Assembly (NCBI RefSeq): GCF_965224175.1
Contig: NZ_OZ245041.1
Span: 2,542,001-2,606,000 of the forward strand
From: Kordia sp965224175
Lineage (GTDB): Bacteria > Bacteroidota > Bacteroidia > Flavobacteriales > Flavobacteriaceae
DNA length: 64,000 nucleotides
Reading direction: 5' to 3'
A program made the position numbers and the translations under genes. The stretch's first letter is position 1. Every line of letters starts with the position of its first letter. Of the stretch, positions 18,285 through 27,980 are shown piece by piece. The notes under the pieces were generated by a model. That model worked only from the letters and a program-made list of their open reading frames with translations. It had not been told where the DNA came from and did not search any database.

Positions 18285-20791
18285 TATTTTTTAGCTTTTG
18301 CTTTAGGTTTCGCTTTTGTCTTTGCCTTTGCTTTCGTTTTTTTCTTAGGAGCTTTTTCTTCTATGATTTGCTGAACTTCTTCTAGCGTTAGTTTTGTAGC
18401 ATCTACCGTTTTTGGAAGTTCTATTTTTGTTTTCCCTTGAATGATGTTACTTCTTCCCCATCGTGCTTTTTCCACACGAATTCCTTCTGCTTCCCAGTTA
18501 TGGATTACTTTTTCGCGTTCTTTTTTCTTTTTGTCTTCAATGAGTTCTTCAATATCCGCTTGCGAAAGGTTATCAAAGTCATATTTTTTATTAACATTGA
18601 TAAAGATTCCATTCCACTTTAAGAAAGGACCAAAACGTCCAACACCTTTTGTTACGTCATGACTTTCATATTGTGTAATTGGTGCATCTGCTTTTTCTCG
18701 TGCTACGATTAATTCCATAGCTCTGTCCATTTCTACACTTAACGGATCTTCTCCTTTGTCAAGAGAAATGAACTTTTTACCAAACTTCACATACGGACCG
18801 TAACGACCATTGTTTACTTCAACTGTTTCTCCTTTGTATTCTCCTAGCGTTTTTGGCAATTGGAATAAATCCATTGCTTCTTCGAAGGTAATCGTGTTTA
18901 GTTGTTGATCTGGGCTTAGACTTGCAAATTTTGGCTTTTCTTCATCATCAACCGTTCCTACTTGTACCATTGGTCCAAATTTCCCTAAACGCACACTTAC
19001 TTGTTTTCCACTTTCTGGATCCACACCTAAGATACGTTCTCCCGATTCGCGTTCTGCATTTTCTTTTACATCTTCTACTTTTGGGTGGAAATCTTTATAG
19101 AAATCTTTCATCATATCTTTCCACTCTTCGTTTCCAGAAGCGATATCATCAAAGTCTTGCTCTACTTTTGCAGTAAAGTTATAGTCTAAAATTGAGGAGA
19201 AATTTTTCACCAAGAAATCATTTACAATCATTCCAATATCTGTAGGCACCAATTTCCCTTTGTCTGAACCAACTTTTTCCGTGAGTTCTTTTTCTATAAT
19301 TTTATCACCTTTTAAGGTTAACTGCTCATATTTTCTTTCTACACCTTCTACAGTTCCTTTTTCAATGTATCCTCTATTTTGGATGGTAGAAATTGTTGGC
19401 GCATATGTAGATGGTCTTCCAATTCCTAGCTCTTCTAATTGTTTTACTAGCGATGCTTCTGTAAATCGATATGGAGCTTTTGTATAACGTTGCGTTGCAG
19501 AAATAAATTCATTGGTAAGTTGTTCCCCTACTTTTAGTGCTGGCAACATTCCGTCTTGTTCTTCATCTTCATCATCTTTTCCTTCAAGGTATACTTTTAA
19601 GAAACCTTCAAACTTTAATACTTCTCCATTTGCTGTAAAGCGTTCTCCATGCGTATTTGCTTCTATTTTCGCATTGGTACGTTCTAGTTTTGCATCACTC
19701 ATTTGCGAAGCCAATGTACGTTTCCATATTAATTCATATAAACGAACTTGATCGTATTCTGCGCTTACCGTATGGTTTTCCATGTTGGTAGGACGAATTG
19801 CCTCATGCGCTTCTTGTGCTCCTTTTGCTTTGCTTTTGTAGTTTCTTGGATGACTGTATTCTTCTCCATAGGAACGAATGATTTCCGCCTGTGCTGCATT
19901 TTTTGCATCGTTAGATAGGTTTACACTATCCGTTCTCATGTATGTAATTAAACCGGCTTCATATAATCGTTGTGCAAGCGTCATTGTTTTACTTACTGAG
20001 AAATATAGCTTTCGCGATGCTTCTTGTTGCAGTGTTGATGTAGTAAATGGTGCTGCTGGTGATTTTTTTGCTGGTTTAGTTTCTAGATTTGCAATTTTGA
20101 AATCTGCTCCAACATTTTTAGCTAAGAAGTCTTTAGCTGCTTGATGTGTTGGAAATGTTTTATTAAGTTTTGCTTTGAATTTTTTCCCTTGAGAGTTTAA
20201 GAATTCTGCTGCAACTTTAAATGACACTTGCGGTTTAAAGTCTTGAATGCTTCGTTCTCTTTCTACAATTAAACGAACAGAAACCGATTGAACACGTCCG
20301 GCAGATAATCCTCCTTTTACTTTTCTCCAAAGTACTGGCGATAATTCATATCCTACCAATCTGTCTAAAATTCTACGTGCTTGTTGTGCGTTTACTAAAT
20401 TGTAGTCAATTGCTCTTGGATTGTCAATTGCTTTGAGAATCGCTGTTTTTGTAATTTCATGAAAAACGATTCGCTTTGTGCGTTCTGGATCTAACTTTAA
20501 TGTTTCAGCTAAGTGCCAAGCAATTGCTTCTCCTTCGCGATCCTCATCACTAGCGAGCCAAACCATTTCTGCTTTCTTCGCTAAATCCTTTAATTTTTTT
20601 ACAACTGATTTTTTATCATCGGAGACAATATATTCAGGCTCAAAATCGCCATCAACATTCACACCTAATTCTTTGGAAGGTAAGTCCGCAATGTGACCAA
20701 AACTAGATTCTACTTTGTAATCTTTTCCAAGAAATTTTTCAATCGTTTTCGCTTTTGCCGGTGACTCAACAATTACCAGATTCTTTGCCAT
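18284..20791 (-). CDS. topA: DNA topoisomerase I
   Basis: An 835-residue type IA topoisomerase. The Toprim domain is N-terminal (IVESPAKAKTIEKFLG; DEDREGEAIAWHL). The active-site tyrosine lies in GLITYMRTDSVNLS near residue 290. Instead of a classical four-cysteine zinc-finger C-terminus it has several short glycine-rich repeats (VRLGKFGPMVQVG, VNNGRYGPYVKFG, GVGRFGPFLKWNG), then a Lys/Ala tail that likely binds DNA. It relaxes negative supercoils. It heads a transcript running toward gldK and has its own -7 element. Confidence 0.96.
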   Translation of the reverse strand: MAKNLVIVESPAKAKTIEKFLGKDYKVESSFGHIADLPSKELGVNVDGDFEPEYIVSDDKKSVVKKLKDLAKKAEMVWLASDEDREGEAIAWHLAETLKLDPERTKRIVFHEITKTAILKAIDNPRAIDYNLVNAQQARRILDRLVGYELSPVLWRKVKGGLSAGRVQSVSVRLIVERERSIQDFKPQVSFKVAAEFLNSQGKKFKAKLNKTFPTHQAAKDFLAKNVGADFKIANLETKPAKKSPAAPFTTSTLQQEASRKLYFSVSKTMTLAQRLYEAGLITYMRTDSVNLSNDAKNAAQAEIIRSYGEEYSHPRNYKSKAKGAQEAHEAIRPTNMENHTVSAEYDQVRLYELIWKRTLASQMSDAKLERTNAKIEANTHGERFTANGEVLKFEGFLKVYLEGKDDEDEEQDGMLPALKVGEQLTNEFISATQRYTKAPYRFTEASLVKQLEELGIGRPSTYAPTISTIQNRGYIEKGTVEGVERKYEQLTLKGDKIIEKELTEKVGSDKGKLVPTDIGMIVNDFLVKNFSSILDYNFTAKVEQDFDDIASGNEEWKDMMKDFYKDFHPKVEDVKENAERESGERILGVDPESGKQVSVRLGKFGPMVQVGTVDDEEKPKFASLSPDQQLNTITFEEAMDLFQLPKTLGEYKGETVEVNNGRYGPYVKFGKKFISLDKGEDPLSVEMDRAMELIVAREKADAPITQYESHDVTKGVGRFGPFLKWNGIFINVNKKYDFDNLSQADIEELIEDKKKKEREKVIHNWEAEGIRVEKARWGRSNIIQGKTKIELPKTVDATKLTLEEVQQIIEEKAPKKKTKAKAKTKAKPKAKAKK

Positions 20792-20810
20792 ATATCGTTT
20801 TTTCAGAGTA

Positions 20811-20818
20811 CAAAAGTA
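20811..20818 (-). promoter_or_regulatory. -7 promoter element of topA
   Basis: TACTTTTG on the minus strand fits TAnnTTTG and lies 20 bases before the topA ATG. Confidence 0.6.
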
Positions 20819-20895
20819 TATAGATTTTTAAAAATTGACACATTTTTTTGTGTTTATACTTTTTTAGCACCTAGAATTTTTCATTTTTTAGAGCT

Positions 20896-22098
20896 TTAAA
20901 AATCATATTTTACACCTACTGTGAATGCCCCAAATTTCTTGTTTCCAAGATAATTTATGTATGGAGATAATTCATACCTAAAAATCAATCCGATTTTATT
21001 GTAATTGAACGCTGCAAGAAATCCATAATTAATTTTTTGCTCAAAGAAATTTGTGTTACTGTCTGCAAAACGGTCATTGTTTGGCGAATAAAACTCGTAT
21101 CCAGCATATGCGCCTGCTTCTATTCCAAAGTTTCCAAATCGTTTTTCTACACTAGAGAGTAAGTTCATACTTAGTTCTCCTTTATTAAAACTTAGGGAAT
21201 CATTTTTAAGCCGCAAGTTTCTGAATTGTAAATTAGCTCCATATTTAAAGTAGAAATCATTTTTTAGTTTTTTCTCATCAGTATATGACAAGGCAACTAC
21301 ATATGAACCTGTTAATTTATAATCATCTTGCGACGAAACAAAGCCATTGAGTCCTATCATTACATCTAGGTTTTCGTATACCTCATCTTTCTTTTTAGAT
21401 TTTTTTCGCTTTTTCCGTTTCTTTTCTAGTTGATCTGGCGAGATTAGTTTCCAATCGTAGAGTTTTAATCCAGCAGTATTTAATGAGAAGTTTTCTTCAT
21501 CATCAATAACAACTATATTGTTCTGTTTGTTTAATGGAGTTTCACTCGTTGCATTACTTTTCACTTCAGATACACTCGTTAGTTGAGAATCGCTCTCCTT
21601 ATTATTAAATCGCGAATGATTTCCTGTTTGCTTCTGCACAACATCATTGCCGTTCCCGTGAACTTTGTTAGTAGTCTGATATTTGTTTTTGGCAGTAATT
21701 ACAGAATGTGTTCCAGAAGTGTTTGTTCCAGCTTGACTGATATCATCATTCGCGATTAAGGTTGAAGTTGAATTCGAACTTAAATTTGAATCCGGAATTG
21801 AATTCGAAGTTGAATCTGAGTTTACAATAGTGTTCTTATTCTGTTGATTGGTTGATTTAAATTGTTCTATATTTTTATCTGAAACCGTACTCTCTTCTAT
21901 ACCTGAAGTAATATTTACACCTATATAAATACTTAAAGAACCTAATAAAGCAATAAGAAAAAGATAGGCGATGCGCCTTTTACGTTTTTTACGCTTCATT
22001 TTCTGCTGAACAACATTCCAACCATCGGCAGAAGGAGTTACTGTTCGATTTGAAAGTTCACTTTTAGCAAGTGCGTCTATGTAATCAAAATCTTCCAT
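20896..22098 (-). CDS. Membrane protein partner of an ECF sigma factor
   Basis: A 400-residue protein. The first 36 residues are cytosolic in type, followed by a basic stop-transfer (KMKRKKRKRR) and one membrane helix (about 43-62). A Ser/Thr/Asn/Gln-rich linker follows (about 65-200), then a basic patch (KKRKKRKKSKKK, 227-240) and a C-terminal region of amphipathic strands ending in aromatic-rich YINYLGNKKFGAFTVGVKYDF, like an outer-membrane beta-barrel end. It overlaps the sigma gene by 14 bases, so an anti-sigma-like role is plausible. An inner-membrane helix fused to a barrel-like domain is odd. Confidence 0.65.
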   Translation of the reverse strand: MEDFDYIDALAKSELSNRTVTPSADGWNVVQQKMKRKKRKRRIAYLFLIALLGSLSIYIGVNITSGIEESTVSDKNIEQFKSTNQQNKNTIVNSDSTSNSIPDSNLSSNSTSTLIANDDISQAGTNTSGTHSVITAKNKYQTTNKVHGNGNDVVQKQTGNHSRFNNKESDSQLTSVSEVKSNATSETPLNKQNNIVVIDDEENFSLNTAGLKLYDWKLISPDQLEKKRKKRKKSKKKDEVYENLDVMIGLNGFVSSQDDYKLTGSYVVALSYTDEKKLKNDFYFKYGANLQFRNLRLKNDSLSFNKGELSMNLLSSVEKRFGNFGIEAGAYAGYEFYSPNNDRFADSNTNFFEQKINYGFLAAFNYNKIGLIFRYELSPYINYLGNKKFGAFTVGVKYDF

Positions 22099-22681
22099 TA
22101 GCTTTCTTTATGGTTTGCAATTGTTCTTTTAATATTTTTCGTGCTCTAAATAAGCGTGTTTTTGAGGTTGTTTCTGGTATTTTCAGCAATTCAGCAATTT
22201 CTTTATGAGAGTATCCTTCTATTGCATAAAGATTGAACACAATTTTAAACTCGATTGGAAGTCGCTCAATAAGTTGTTGAATTTCCGAAACTTCTTCTAC
22301 TGGTTTTTGATAGGTTTTTTGTTTTTCTAAGATGATTTCACTCTGAGAAGCAATGACAAATTTTTTCTTCCGCAGAAACGACAAACTTTCTCGAATCATT
22401 ATTTTACGTATCCAACCTTCAAAGCTTCCTTCTTGTTTGTATTTTTTGATATTGAAAAACACTTTCACAAAACCATTATTCATAGCTTCTTCTGCCAAGG
22501 TTCTATCGGAAATAAAGTTTTGACACGCAGCTAACATTTTGGGCGCAAAGGCGTCATAAACTGCTTTTTGAACCAGCTTATCACCTTTGATTAACCCTTT
22601 TATGTTATGCGCTTCTGCGTTTGCTTTTTCCAAAAACGTTTGCCCTATTTGGTTATTTTGTATTTGAATTGATCTTAACAA
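22085..22681 (-). CDS. ECF-type RNA polymerase sigma factor
   Basis: A 198-residue sigma-70 family protein with region 2 (about 35-100: LAEEAMNNGFVKVFFNIKKYKQEGSFEGWIRKIM) and region 4 (about 130-190: LPIEFKIVFNLYAIEGYSHKEIAELLKIPETTSKTRLFRARK). The frame has no early ATG; TTG at 22681 overlaps the preceding lipoprotein gene by 7 bases and is the best start. It is the middle gene of a three-gene overlapping set, so it likely controls an envelope response together with its neighbours. Confidence 0.88.
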   Translation of the reverse strand: MLRSIQIQNNQIGQTFLEKANAEAHNIKGLIKGDKLVQKAVYDAFAPKMLAACQNFISDRTLAEEAMNNGFVKVFFNIKKYKQEGSFEGWIRKIMIRESLSFLRKKKFVIASQSEIILEKQKTYQKPVEEVSEIQQLIERLPIEFKIVFNLYAIEGYSHKEIAELLKIPETTSKTRLFRARKILKEQLQTIKKANGRF

Positions 22682-23736
22682 GTCGTTGATATGATTGTAA
22701 TAGGAATTATATAAAACTCATCACTTAAAGTATAATATACTCTCACATAAATTGTTTGCTCTTGTGTTATATTTTGATATGATTCTTGCGATAACGGATT
22801 CGTTTCTGTATCAGCATCCATTTGTGTTTCATAGAAAGCAATACTATCATCTTCTGTCAATTCTTCCAAATCTTCAATTTGTAATATGCAAGGTATGTAA
22901 TCTTGAAATATAAATTCTGAGATTTGCGAACCTGCCACTTCTTCACATGCTGAAAATATGAGTTGTGTACAGTAATTTTCCTCTTCACATTCTTTTGTTA
23001 GCGTAAAACTAATGTCATCATTTGTGAAAGTCATCATTTCGTTTGAAAGAATTTCCGTTTTCCAATCGAAATTCCAATCGTCAGCAGTCATTCCTGGCGC
23101 CTCAAAGGTTATATTTGTATGTAATTCATCTTCAATAAAGTATACAATCCAAGTTCCTTCATACAATTCTCCATTATTATAAAACACAAACGTTCCATCA
23201 TCGGCTACATCAAATACTGCATTTTCATATGCATCGACATCTTCATCATCATGCGAAACAACCCAAACACATTCTTGTAGCAGGTTACTACACTGCCCTA
23301 CTAGTTCTTCTTGTTGCAACTCTATACAATCATCAATAGCTTGTTTTAGTTCATCTTTATTTTGAATTAAGAATTCTTCACCATTTTCCAGAATACTTTG
23401 AATAGGAAAATTGATTCCGATACTGTTTCCATCTGGAACACCTTGTAATATCAAACTAAATTCAGGATCACTTGATATAACATGCTCACTCACTACCATT
23501 AAGTCACTATCAAATTCTAACATTGTAAAAGCATATATAAATTTGATACACGTAATTTCGTCATCATCTTCTGTCTCCGCCACACGTTCTATTAGACCAA
23601 AGAGTTCTGATTCTTTTTGAATTAGGTTTTCAAGCGCTACAGTTCCAATTTCTTCATTATCATCTAAATCAGAGCATGAAAAACTCAAAACTCCAATAAC
23701 AGTAATCAGTAGTATTTTAAAAAAATGTTTTTTCAT
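22675..23736 (-). CDS. Putative lipoprotein upstream of the ECF sigma gene
   Basis: A 353-residue protein with a signal peptide and lipobox FSC (Cys21). It is very acidic, rich in Glu/Asp and aromatic residues. A lipocalin-like stretch is visible in the middle (VFDVADDGTFVFYNNGELYEG near 170-190), similar to lipocalin-like repeats of Bacteroidota lipoproteins. A paired-cysteine pattern occurs in CEEENYC. No precise family is recognised. The last 7 bases overlap the sigma factor gene. Confidence 0.75.
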   Translation of the reverse strand: MKKHFFKILLITVIGVLSFSCSDLDDNEEIGTVALENLIQKESELFGLIERVAETEDDDEITCIKFIYAFTMLEFDSDLMVVSEHVISSDPEFSLILQGVPDGNSIGINFPIQSILENGEEFLIQNKDELKQAIDDCIELQQEELVGQCSNLLQECVWVVSHDDEDVDAYENAVFDVADDGTFVFYNNGELYEGTWIVYFIEDELHTNITFEAPGMTADDWNFDWKTEILSNEMMTFTNDDISFTLTKECEEENYCTQLIFSACEEVAGSQISEFIFQDYIPCILQIEDLEELTEDDSIAFYETQMDADTETNPLSQESYQNITQEQTIYVRVYYTLSDEFYIIPITIISTTC

Positions 23737-23832
23737 AGTCAGGTTTTGTTAATGTTCTATTGATATAGACGCGTTGTTTTCAAGAAAGGTTCCCGAGAGA
23801 ATGAAAAAAAATGAAAAACTAGAGCAGCAGCC

Positions 23833-23869
23833 ATAAAAAAACAAAAGCCTACTCTTTACGAATAGGCTT
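23833..23869 (-). terminator. Terminator after the LVIVD lipoprotein gene
   Basis: Arms 23845-23851 and 23863-23869 form a 7-bp stem. On the minus strand it is followed by TTTTGTTTTTTT. Confidence 0.75.
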
Positions 23870-23917
23870 CTAAATACACATAAACAGTACGTGAAAGTTG
23901 TTGTAGTAAAAAATTTA

Positions 23918-25156
23918 TTATTGAATTGTAAATTCGCTAATTAATTCAATCCCTGTAGCTGTGTAATTATATTGTGTTAATGTGTTGTTTCCAATCATTA
24001 AGAGTTTATCTACCATCGGAATGACATCATATGCATCATTCGTATTATAATTTTGCAGTAATTGTAAATTTGAAATATCTGATTTGTTATAAACTTTCAA
24101 TCCTGCTGAACCGTCGCATATAAAGAGTCTGTCATCTTTTACACCTAAACCATATGGCTCGTCCATAATATATGTTTCTACCAATTGCGGATTGTATATA
24201 TCTGAAATATCAATAATTTCCAACCTACTATCAAGCATTTGCGTTTCTCCTTCCATACTACAACTTGCGCCGGCGCGAAGCGTTACGTATGCATAATCTC
24301 CGTCGACAACGACAGGATCACAAAATCGCATATGATCAAATTCTGAAATATATTGTGGTGAACTCGGTTGTGAAATATCATAAATAAACATACCTGTAGT
24401 ACTTCCTATGAATAATTTATTATTTTCATGAAAAATTGTCTCTGCTTCCCAAGTCACATATTCTTCTCCTACTTTTACAGGTGCATCTAAATTTTGAATA
24501 TCAAAAACGTTAATTCTGCTATTATCCACTACATATAAATGGTCGTTTACAATTTTAAAACGCGCTAAAGATCCGCCTGCACCAGTTCCTCCTCCACCAG
24601 AAGATGATTCTAAATTTACAATATCATCTTTCATAACTTCTCTTCGTTCAACAGCAATATCCCAACCTACAATAATATCTGTATTCGCATCAAAATCTTC
24701 CCAGTTATAAAAATCTACATCATTAGGAATCTGAAAATATTGATAATTCTGAATCACATCTTCTACAAAACCTACTCTATGTATGTTATTTATTTGACTG
24801 ATATCAAAAACCACCAAATCTTCCCCGCTGTCAGCATACAAATAATTTCCTTTAATAGAAACATCTCTATTTAATGGAATCTTTAAAAAATTGATAATTG
24901 TTGGCTGTAATGGATTTCTATTATCAATAATATGTACTCCTTTATCTACGTCATTGACAAAAATGTATTGTTGGTATGCATATATTTTGCCAGATGTCAC
25001 AATGCTTTGCGGAGGCAGTACTTGTATAGAAGCACGCAATTCTGCTTTAGACATTGTAATTGGTGTTGCTACATTGTAATTTTCATATTCTTTATCATCA
25101 GAACAAGACACAAAAAGACATGTAGCTATGAATAAGAAGAAATAGTTGAGTTTCAT
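23918..25156 (-). CDS. LVIVD-repeat beta-propeller lipoprotein
   Basis: A 412-residue protein with signal peptide and lipobox FVSC (Cys18). It carries repeated units of the LVIVD type: GVHIIDNRNPLQPTIINFL, LVVFDISQINNIHRVGFV, INVFDIQNLDAPVKVGEE, MFIYDISQPSSPQYISEF, LEIIDISDIYNPQLVETY and LKVYNKSDISNLQLLQNY. These form a beta-propeller. A Gly-rich loop (SSSGGGGTGAGG) interrupts near residue 185. Such cell-surface propellers are common in Bacteroidota; the ligand is unknown. It is a single-gene unit with its own terminator. Confidence 0.87.
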   Translation of the reverse strand: MKLNYFFLFIATCLFVSCSDDKEYENYNVATPITMSKAELRASIQVLPPQSIVTSGKIYAYQQYIFVNDVDKGVHIIDNRNPLQPTIINFLKIPLNRDVSIKGNYLYADSGEDLVVFDISQINNIHRVGFVEDVIQNYQYFQIPNDVDFYNWEDFDANTDIIVGWDIAVERREVMKDDIVNLESSSGGGGTGAGGSLARFKIVNDHLYVVDNSRINVFDIQNLDAPVKVGEEYVTWEAETIFHENNKLFIGSTTGMFIYDISQPSSPQYISEFDHMRFCDPVVVDGDYAYVTLRAGASCSMEGETQMLDSRLEIIDISDIYNPQLVETYIMDEPYGLGVKDDRLFICDGSAGLKVYNKSDISNLQLLQNYNTNDAYDVIPMVDKLLMIGNNTLTQYNYTATGIELISEFTIQ

Positions 25157-25274
25157 GGTGTGGTCGTTTTTTTTAATTCATACACAAGGTAGATGCAACT
25201 TTCTGCAAAAGGTTGCGTAATTATTTCCAGTATTTATTTAACATGTCATTATGTCATATTTTTTGAAATAATTC

Positions 25275-25282
25275 TATCTTTG
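25275..25282 (+). promoter_or_regulatory. -7 promoter element of miaB
   Basis: TATCTTTG is an exact TAnnTTTG match 42 bases before the miaB ATG. Confidence 0.65.
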
Positions 25283-25324
25283 CATCTTAATTGATGATGA
25301 TTTCAAGGTTTAGAATACATTTAC

Positions 25325-26770
25325 ATGGAGAAGATTATAGACGAAAACAAACAAGGAGACAGTATTGTTTTAACACAAAATCCAAAAAATACACGAAAGC
25401 TATATATTGAAAGTTATGGTTGTCAGATGAATTTTGCTGATAGTGAAGTTGTGGCTTCTATTTTAGCCAAAGAAGGATTTAACACTACTGACCGTTTGGA
25501 AGAAGCTGATTTAGTATTAGTTAACACTTGTTCTATTCGCGATAAAGCAGAACAAACAGTTCGTAAACGTCTTGAAAAATACAATGCTGTAAAACGTCAC
25601 AATCCAAAAATGAAAGTTGGCGTATTAGGATGCATGGCTGAGCGCTTGAAAAGTAAATTCTTAGAAGAGGAAAAAATTGTAGATATGGTTGTAGGACCAG
25701 ATGCTTACAAAGACTTGCCTAACTTGATTCAAGAAATTGACGATGGACGAAATGCCGTAAATGTGGTACTGTCGAAAGAAGAAACCTATGGTGATATTTC
25801 TCCAGTACGTTTAAATACAAATGGAATCAATGCTTTGGTTTCTATCACAAGAGGTTGTGACAATATGTGCACATTCTGTGTTGTTCCGTTTACTCGAGGA
25901 CGCGAACGTAGTCGTGATCCACAATCAATTTTAGAGGAAATTCAAGAGCTTTCAGATAAAAACTTTAAAGAAATTACGCTTCTTGGTCAAAACGTAGATA
26001 GCTATTTGTGGTATGGCGGCGGTTTGAAAAAAGATTTTGGCAAAGCTTCTGAAATACAGAAAGCTACTGCTGTTGATTTTGCCAAGCTGCTAGATATGGT
26101 AGCAATAAAGTTTCCAAAACTACGCCTCCGTTTTTCTACATCAAATCCGCAAGACATGCATGAAAACGTATTTCATGTAATGGCAAAACACAGAAATATT
26201 TGCAAACACATTCACTTACCTGTACAAAGTGGTAGTGATCGTATCTTAAAAGAAATGAACCGTTTGCATACGCGTGAAGAGTATTTCAGACTAATCGACA
26301 AGATTCGTGAAATTTTACCAGGTTGTGGAATTTCGCATGATTTAATAGCCGGTTTCCCGACAGAAACTGAAGAGGATCATCAAGACACGCTTTCTTTAAT
26401 GGACTATGTAAAGTATGATTTTGGATACATGTTTACTTATTCTGAACGACCAGGAACAATGGCAGGAAGAAAAATGGAAGATGATGTTCCTGAAACAACA
26501 AAGAAGCGAAGACTTGCAGAAATCATAGAATTACAACGTGGACATAGCGCTTACAGAACTAAATCTCATATTGGTACTATACAAGAAGTTTTAATCGAAG
26601 GAACTTCAAAAAAGTCAGATGCACATTGGATGGGAAGAACTTCCAGAAATACAGTAACTGTATTCCCTAAAGAAAATTACCAACCTGGTGATTTTGTAAA
26701 TGTAAAAATACACGACTGTACTTCAGCAACGCTAATAGGTGAAGCTGTGGGACCTTCAGAAAATAATTAA
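25325..26770 (+). CDS. miaB: tRNA-2-methylthio-N6-dimethylallyladenosine synthase MiaB
   Basis: A 481-residue radical SAM methylthiotransferase. The N-terminal UPF0004 domain has its three cysteines in YGCQMNFADSE, NTCSIRDKA and GCMAERLK. The radical SAM motif is RGCDNMCTFCVVPF. A C-terminal TRAM domain (about 410-475) binds tRNA. It adds a methylthio group to i6A37 of tRNAs reading UNN codons. The length and all cluster ligands are normal. Confidence 0.96.
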   Translation: MEKIIDENKQGDSIVLTQNPKNTRKLYIESYGCQMNFADSEVVASILAKEGFNTTDRLEEADLVLVNTCSIRDKAEQTVRKRLEKYNAVKRHNPKMKVGVLGCMAERLKSKFLEEEKIVDMVVGPDAYKDLPNLIQEIDDGRNAVNVVLSKEETYGDISPVRLNTNGINALVSITRGCDNMCTFCVVPFTRGRERSRDPQSILEEIQELSDKNFKEITLLGQNVDSYLWYGGGLKKDFGKASEIQKATAVDFAKLLDMVAIKFPKLRLRFSTSNPQDMHENVFHVMAKHRNICKHIHLPVQSGSDRILKEMNRLHTREEYFRLIDKIREILPGCGISHDLIAGFPTETEEDHQDTLSLMDYVKYDFGYMFTYSERPGTMAGRKMEDDVPETTKKRRLAEIIELQRGHSAYRTKSHIGTIQEVLIEGTSKKSDAHWMGRTSRNTVTVFPKENYQPGDFVNVKIHDCTSATLIGEAVGPSENN

Positions 26771-26825
26771 ATCATAAAAGTTAACTACTTCGGGGCAGGC
26801 CCACGAAGGATTGAACGGGAACAAT

Positions 26826-26878
26826 TAAAAACATTTCGACACAAACGTCGGAGCATTTAAATCTCGATTATCTAGTAA
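26826..26878 (-). repeat. Dispersed intergenic repeat A, copy 2
   Basis: The reverse complement matches 1862-1914 over about 53 bp with scattered changes. It lies in the 126-bp gap after miaB. A GC-rich imperfect hairpin (about 26788-26808) stands just before it, possibly the miaB terminator. Confidence 0.6.
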
Positions 26879-26896
26879 GCAATTAAAATATAAATT

Positions 26897-27859
26897 ATGA
26901 AAAAAACACTTTTAATCACTTCAGTTATCTTAGCATTTTTTTGCTTTTCTTGTGATGACGAACCATTAGATGCTGATATTGCTATTGAAAATCCTTCCAA
27001 CGATACACCAACAGATCCTACTGATCCGACGGACCCAACAGATCCTACCGATCCAACTGACCCTACAGATCCAGCAACTTCTCTTTCTACTTATACATAT
27101 GACGTCGCTTCTAATGCGCCAATTCTTGGAGAAATTATCACAAATACAGACTTTAACATTCAACAAGGAATTGTTACCAGCCAAAATATAGAACTTACTA
27201 TTTTTGGTACTACAGTAAATTCATTAAGTACATATACGCGTGATGCCAACGGAAAAATTACACTTATTGAAGATAATGCTGAAGGCGGTCAAAATACAAC
27301 TACCATTACATACGACGGAGAAAATATTTCGCAAATTGAATATGATTTTTCAGCCGATAATTCAGATGATTATGTATATACGTTTACGTATGTCGGAAAT
27401 ACCGTTACCAAAACCGTTGAAGGTACAGGTTCTACAGCAGTATTTACTTTCGATTCAAACAGCAGACTAACACGATTAGAATCTTTTGAAAATGGAGTAT
27501 CTACTAAAATTGAAACTCTAACTTACTCTTCTTCTGGAAACTGCACACAAACCTCTGTAGAAGAAGGCGGAAACACAACAACGCTTACATATGATTACGA
27601 TGCGTTCACAAATCCTTTAAAATCAGTTTTTGCGGACACGTATTTAATCTCTGTTTTTAATGGTGATCCAGAAGACGAAGTTGGCGCCATCATTGCAAAC
27701 TTTCATAGTGCAAACAATTGGATTGGCGGAAATTCTTCGGAAGGAGCATATAGTTTCAACCCTATGTATGATACCAATAACAACATACAGAGTAAAGGCG
27801 GGAATTATGACCTTGGCGATGGTGTAACTGTTACACAAGCAGAGGCGTTTCAATATTAA
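26897..27859 (+). CDS. Secreted lipoprotein with TDP-repeat linker
   Basis: A 320-residue protein with signal peptide and lipobox FSC (Cys19). Right after the anchor comes a stalk of seven Thr-Asp-Pro-type repeats (about residues 38-60). The rest reads like short beta-strand repeats (YTRDANGKITLIEDN, FDSNSRLTRLESFENG, LTYSSSGNCTQTSVEEGG), similar to YD-like repeats. It is probably a surface-exposed protein held away from the membrane by the acidic Pro stalk. Codons vary between repeats while the amino acids stay the same. Confidence 0.75.
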   Translation: MKKTLLITSVILAFFCFSCDDEPLDADIAIENPSNDTPTDPTDPTDPTDPTDPTDPTDPATSLSTYTYDVASNAPILGEIITNTDFNIQQGIVTSQNIELTIFGTTVNSLSTYTRDANGKITLIEDNAEGGQNTTTITYDGENISQIEYDFSADNSDDYVYTFTYVGNTVTKTVEGTGSTAVFTFDSNSRLTRLESFENGVSTKIETLTYSSSGNCTQTSVEEGGNTTTLTYDYDAFTNPLKSVFADTYLISVFNGDPEDEVGAIIANFHSANNWIGGNSSEGAYSFNPMYDTNNNIQSKGGNYDLGDGVTVTQAEAFQY

Positions 27860-27869
27860 CCGCAAAACA

Positions 27870-27907
27870 TTGAGACCGAGACGGAATTATTTTTTCGTCA
27901 GTCTCAA
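27870..27907 (+). other. Hairpin between lipoprotein and sigma-54 activator genes
   Basis: Outer arms 27870-27876 (TTGAGAC) and 27901-27907 pair perfectly, and an inner GACG/CGTC pair with T-rich sequence lies between. No T run follows the outer stem, so it may be a weak terminator or a leader structure. Confidence 0.35.
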
Positions 27908-27980
27908 ATATTTCTAATGATGTTACGATTACAATTAACGAAACATCTGAATACATAAATAAAAAAACGACAACAAACAC

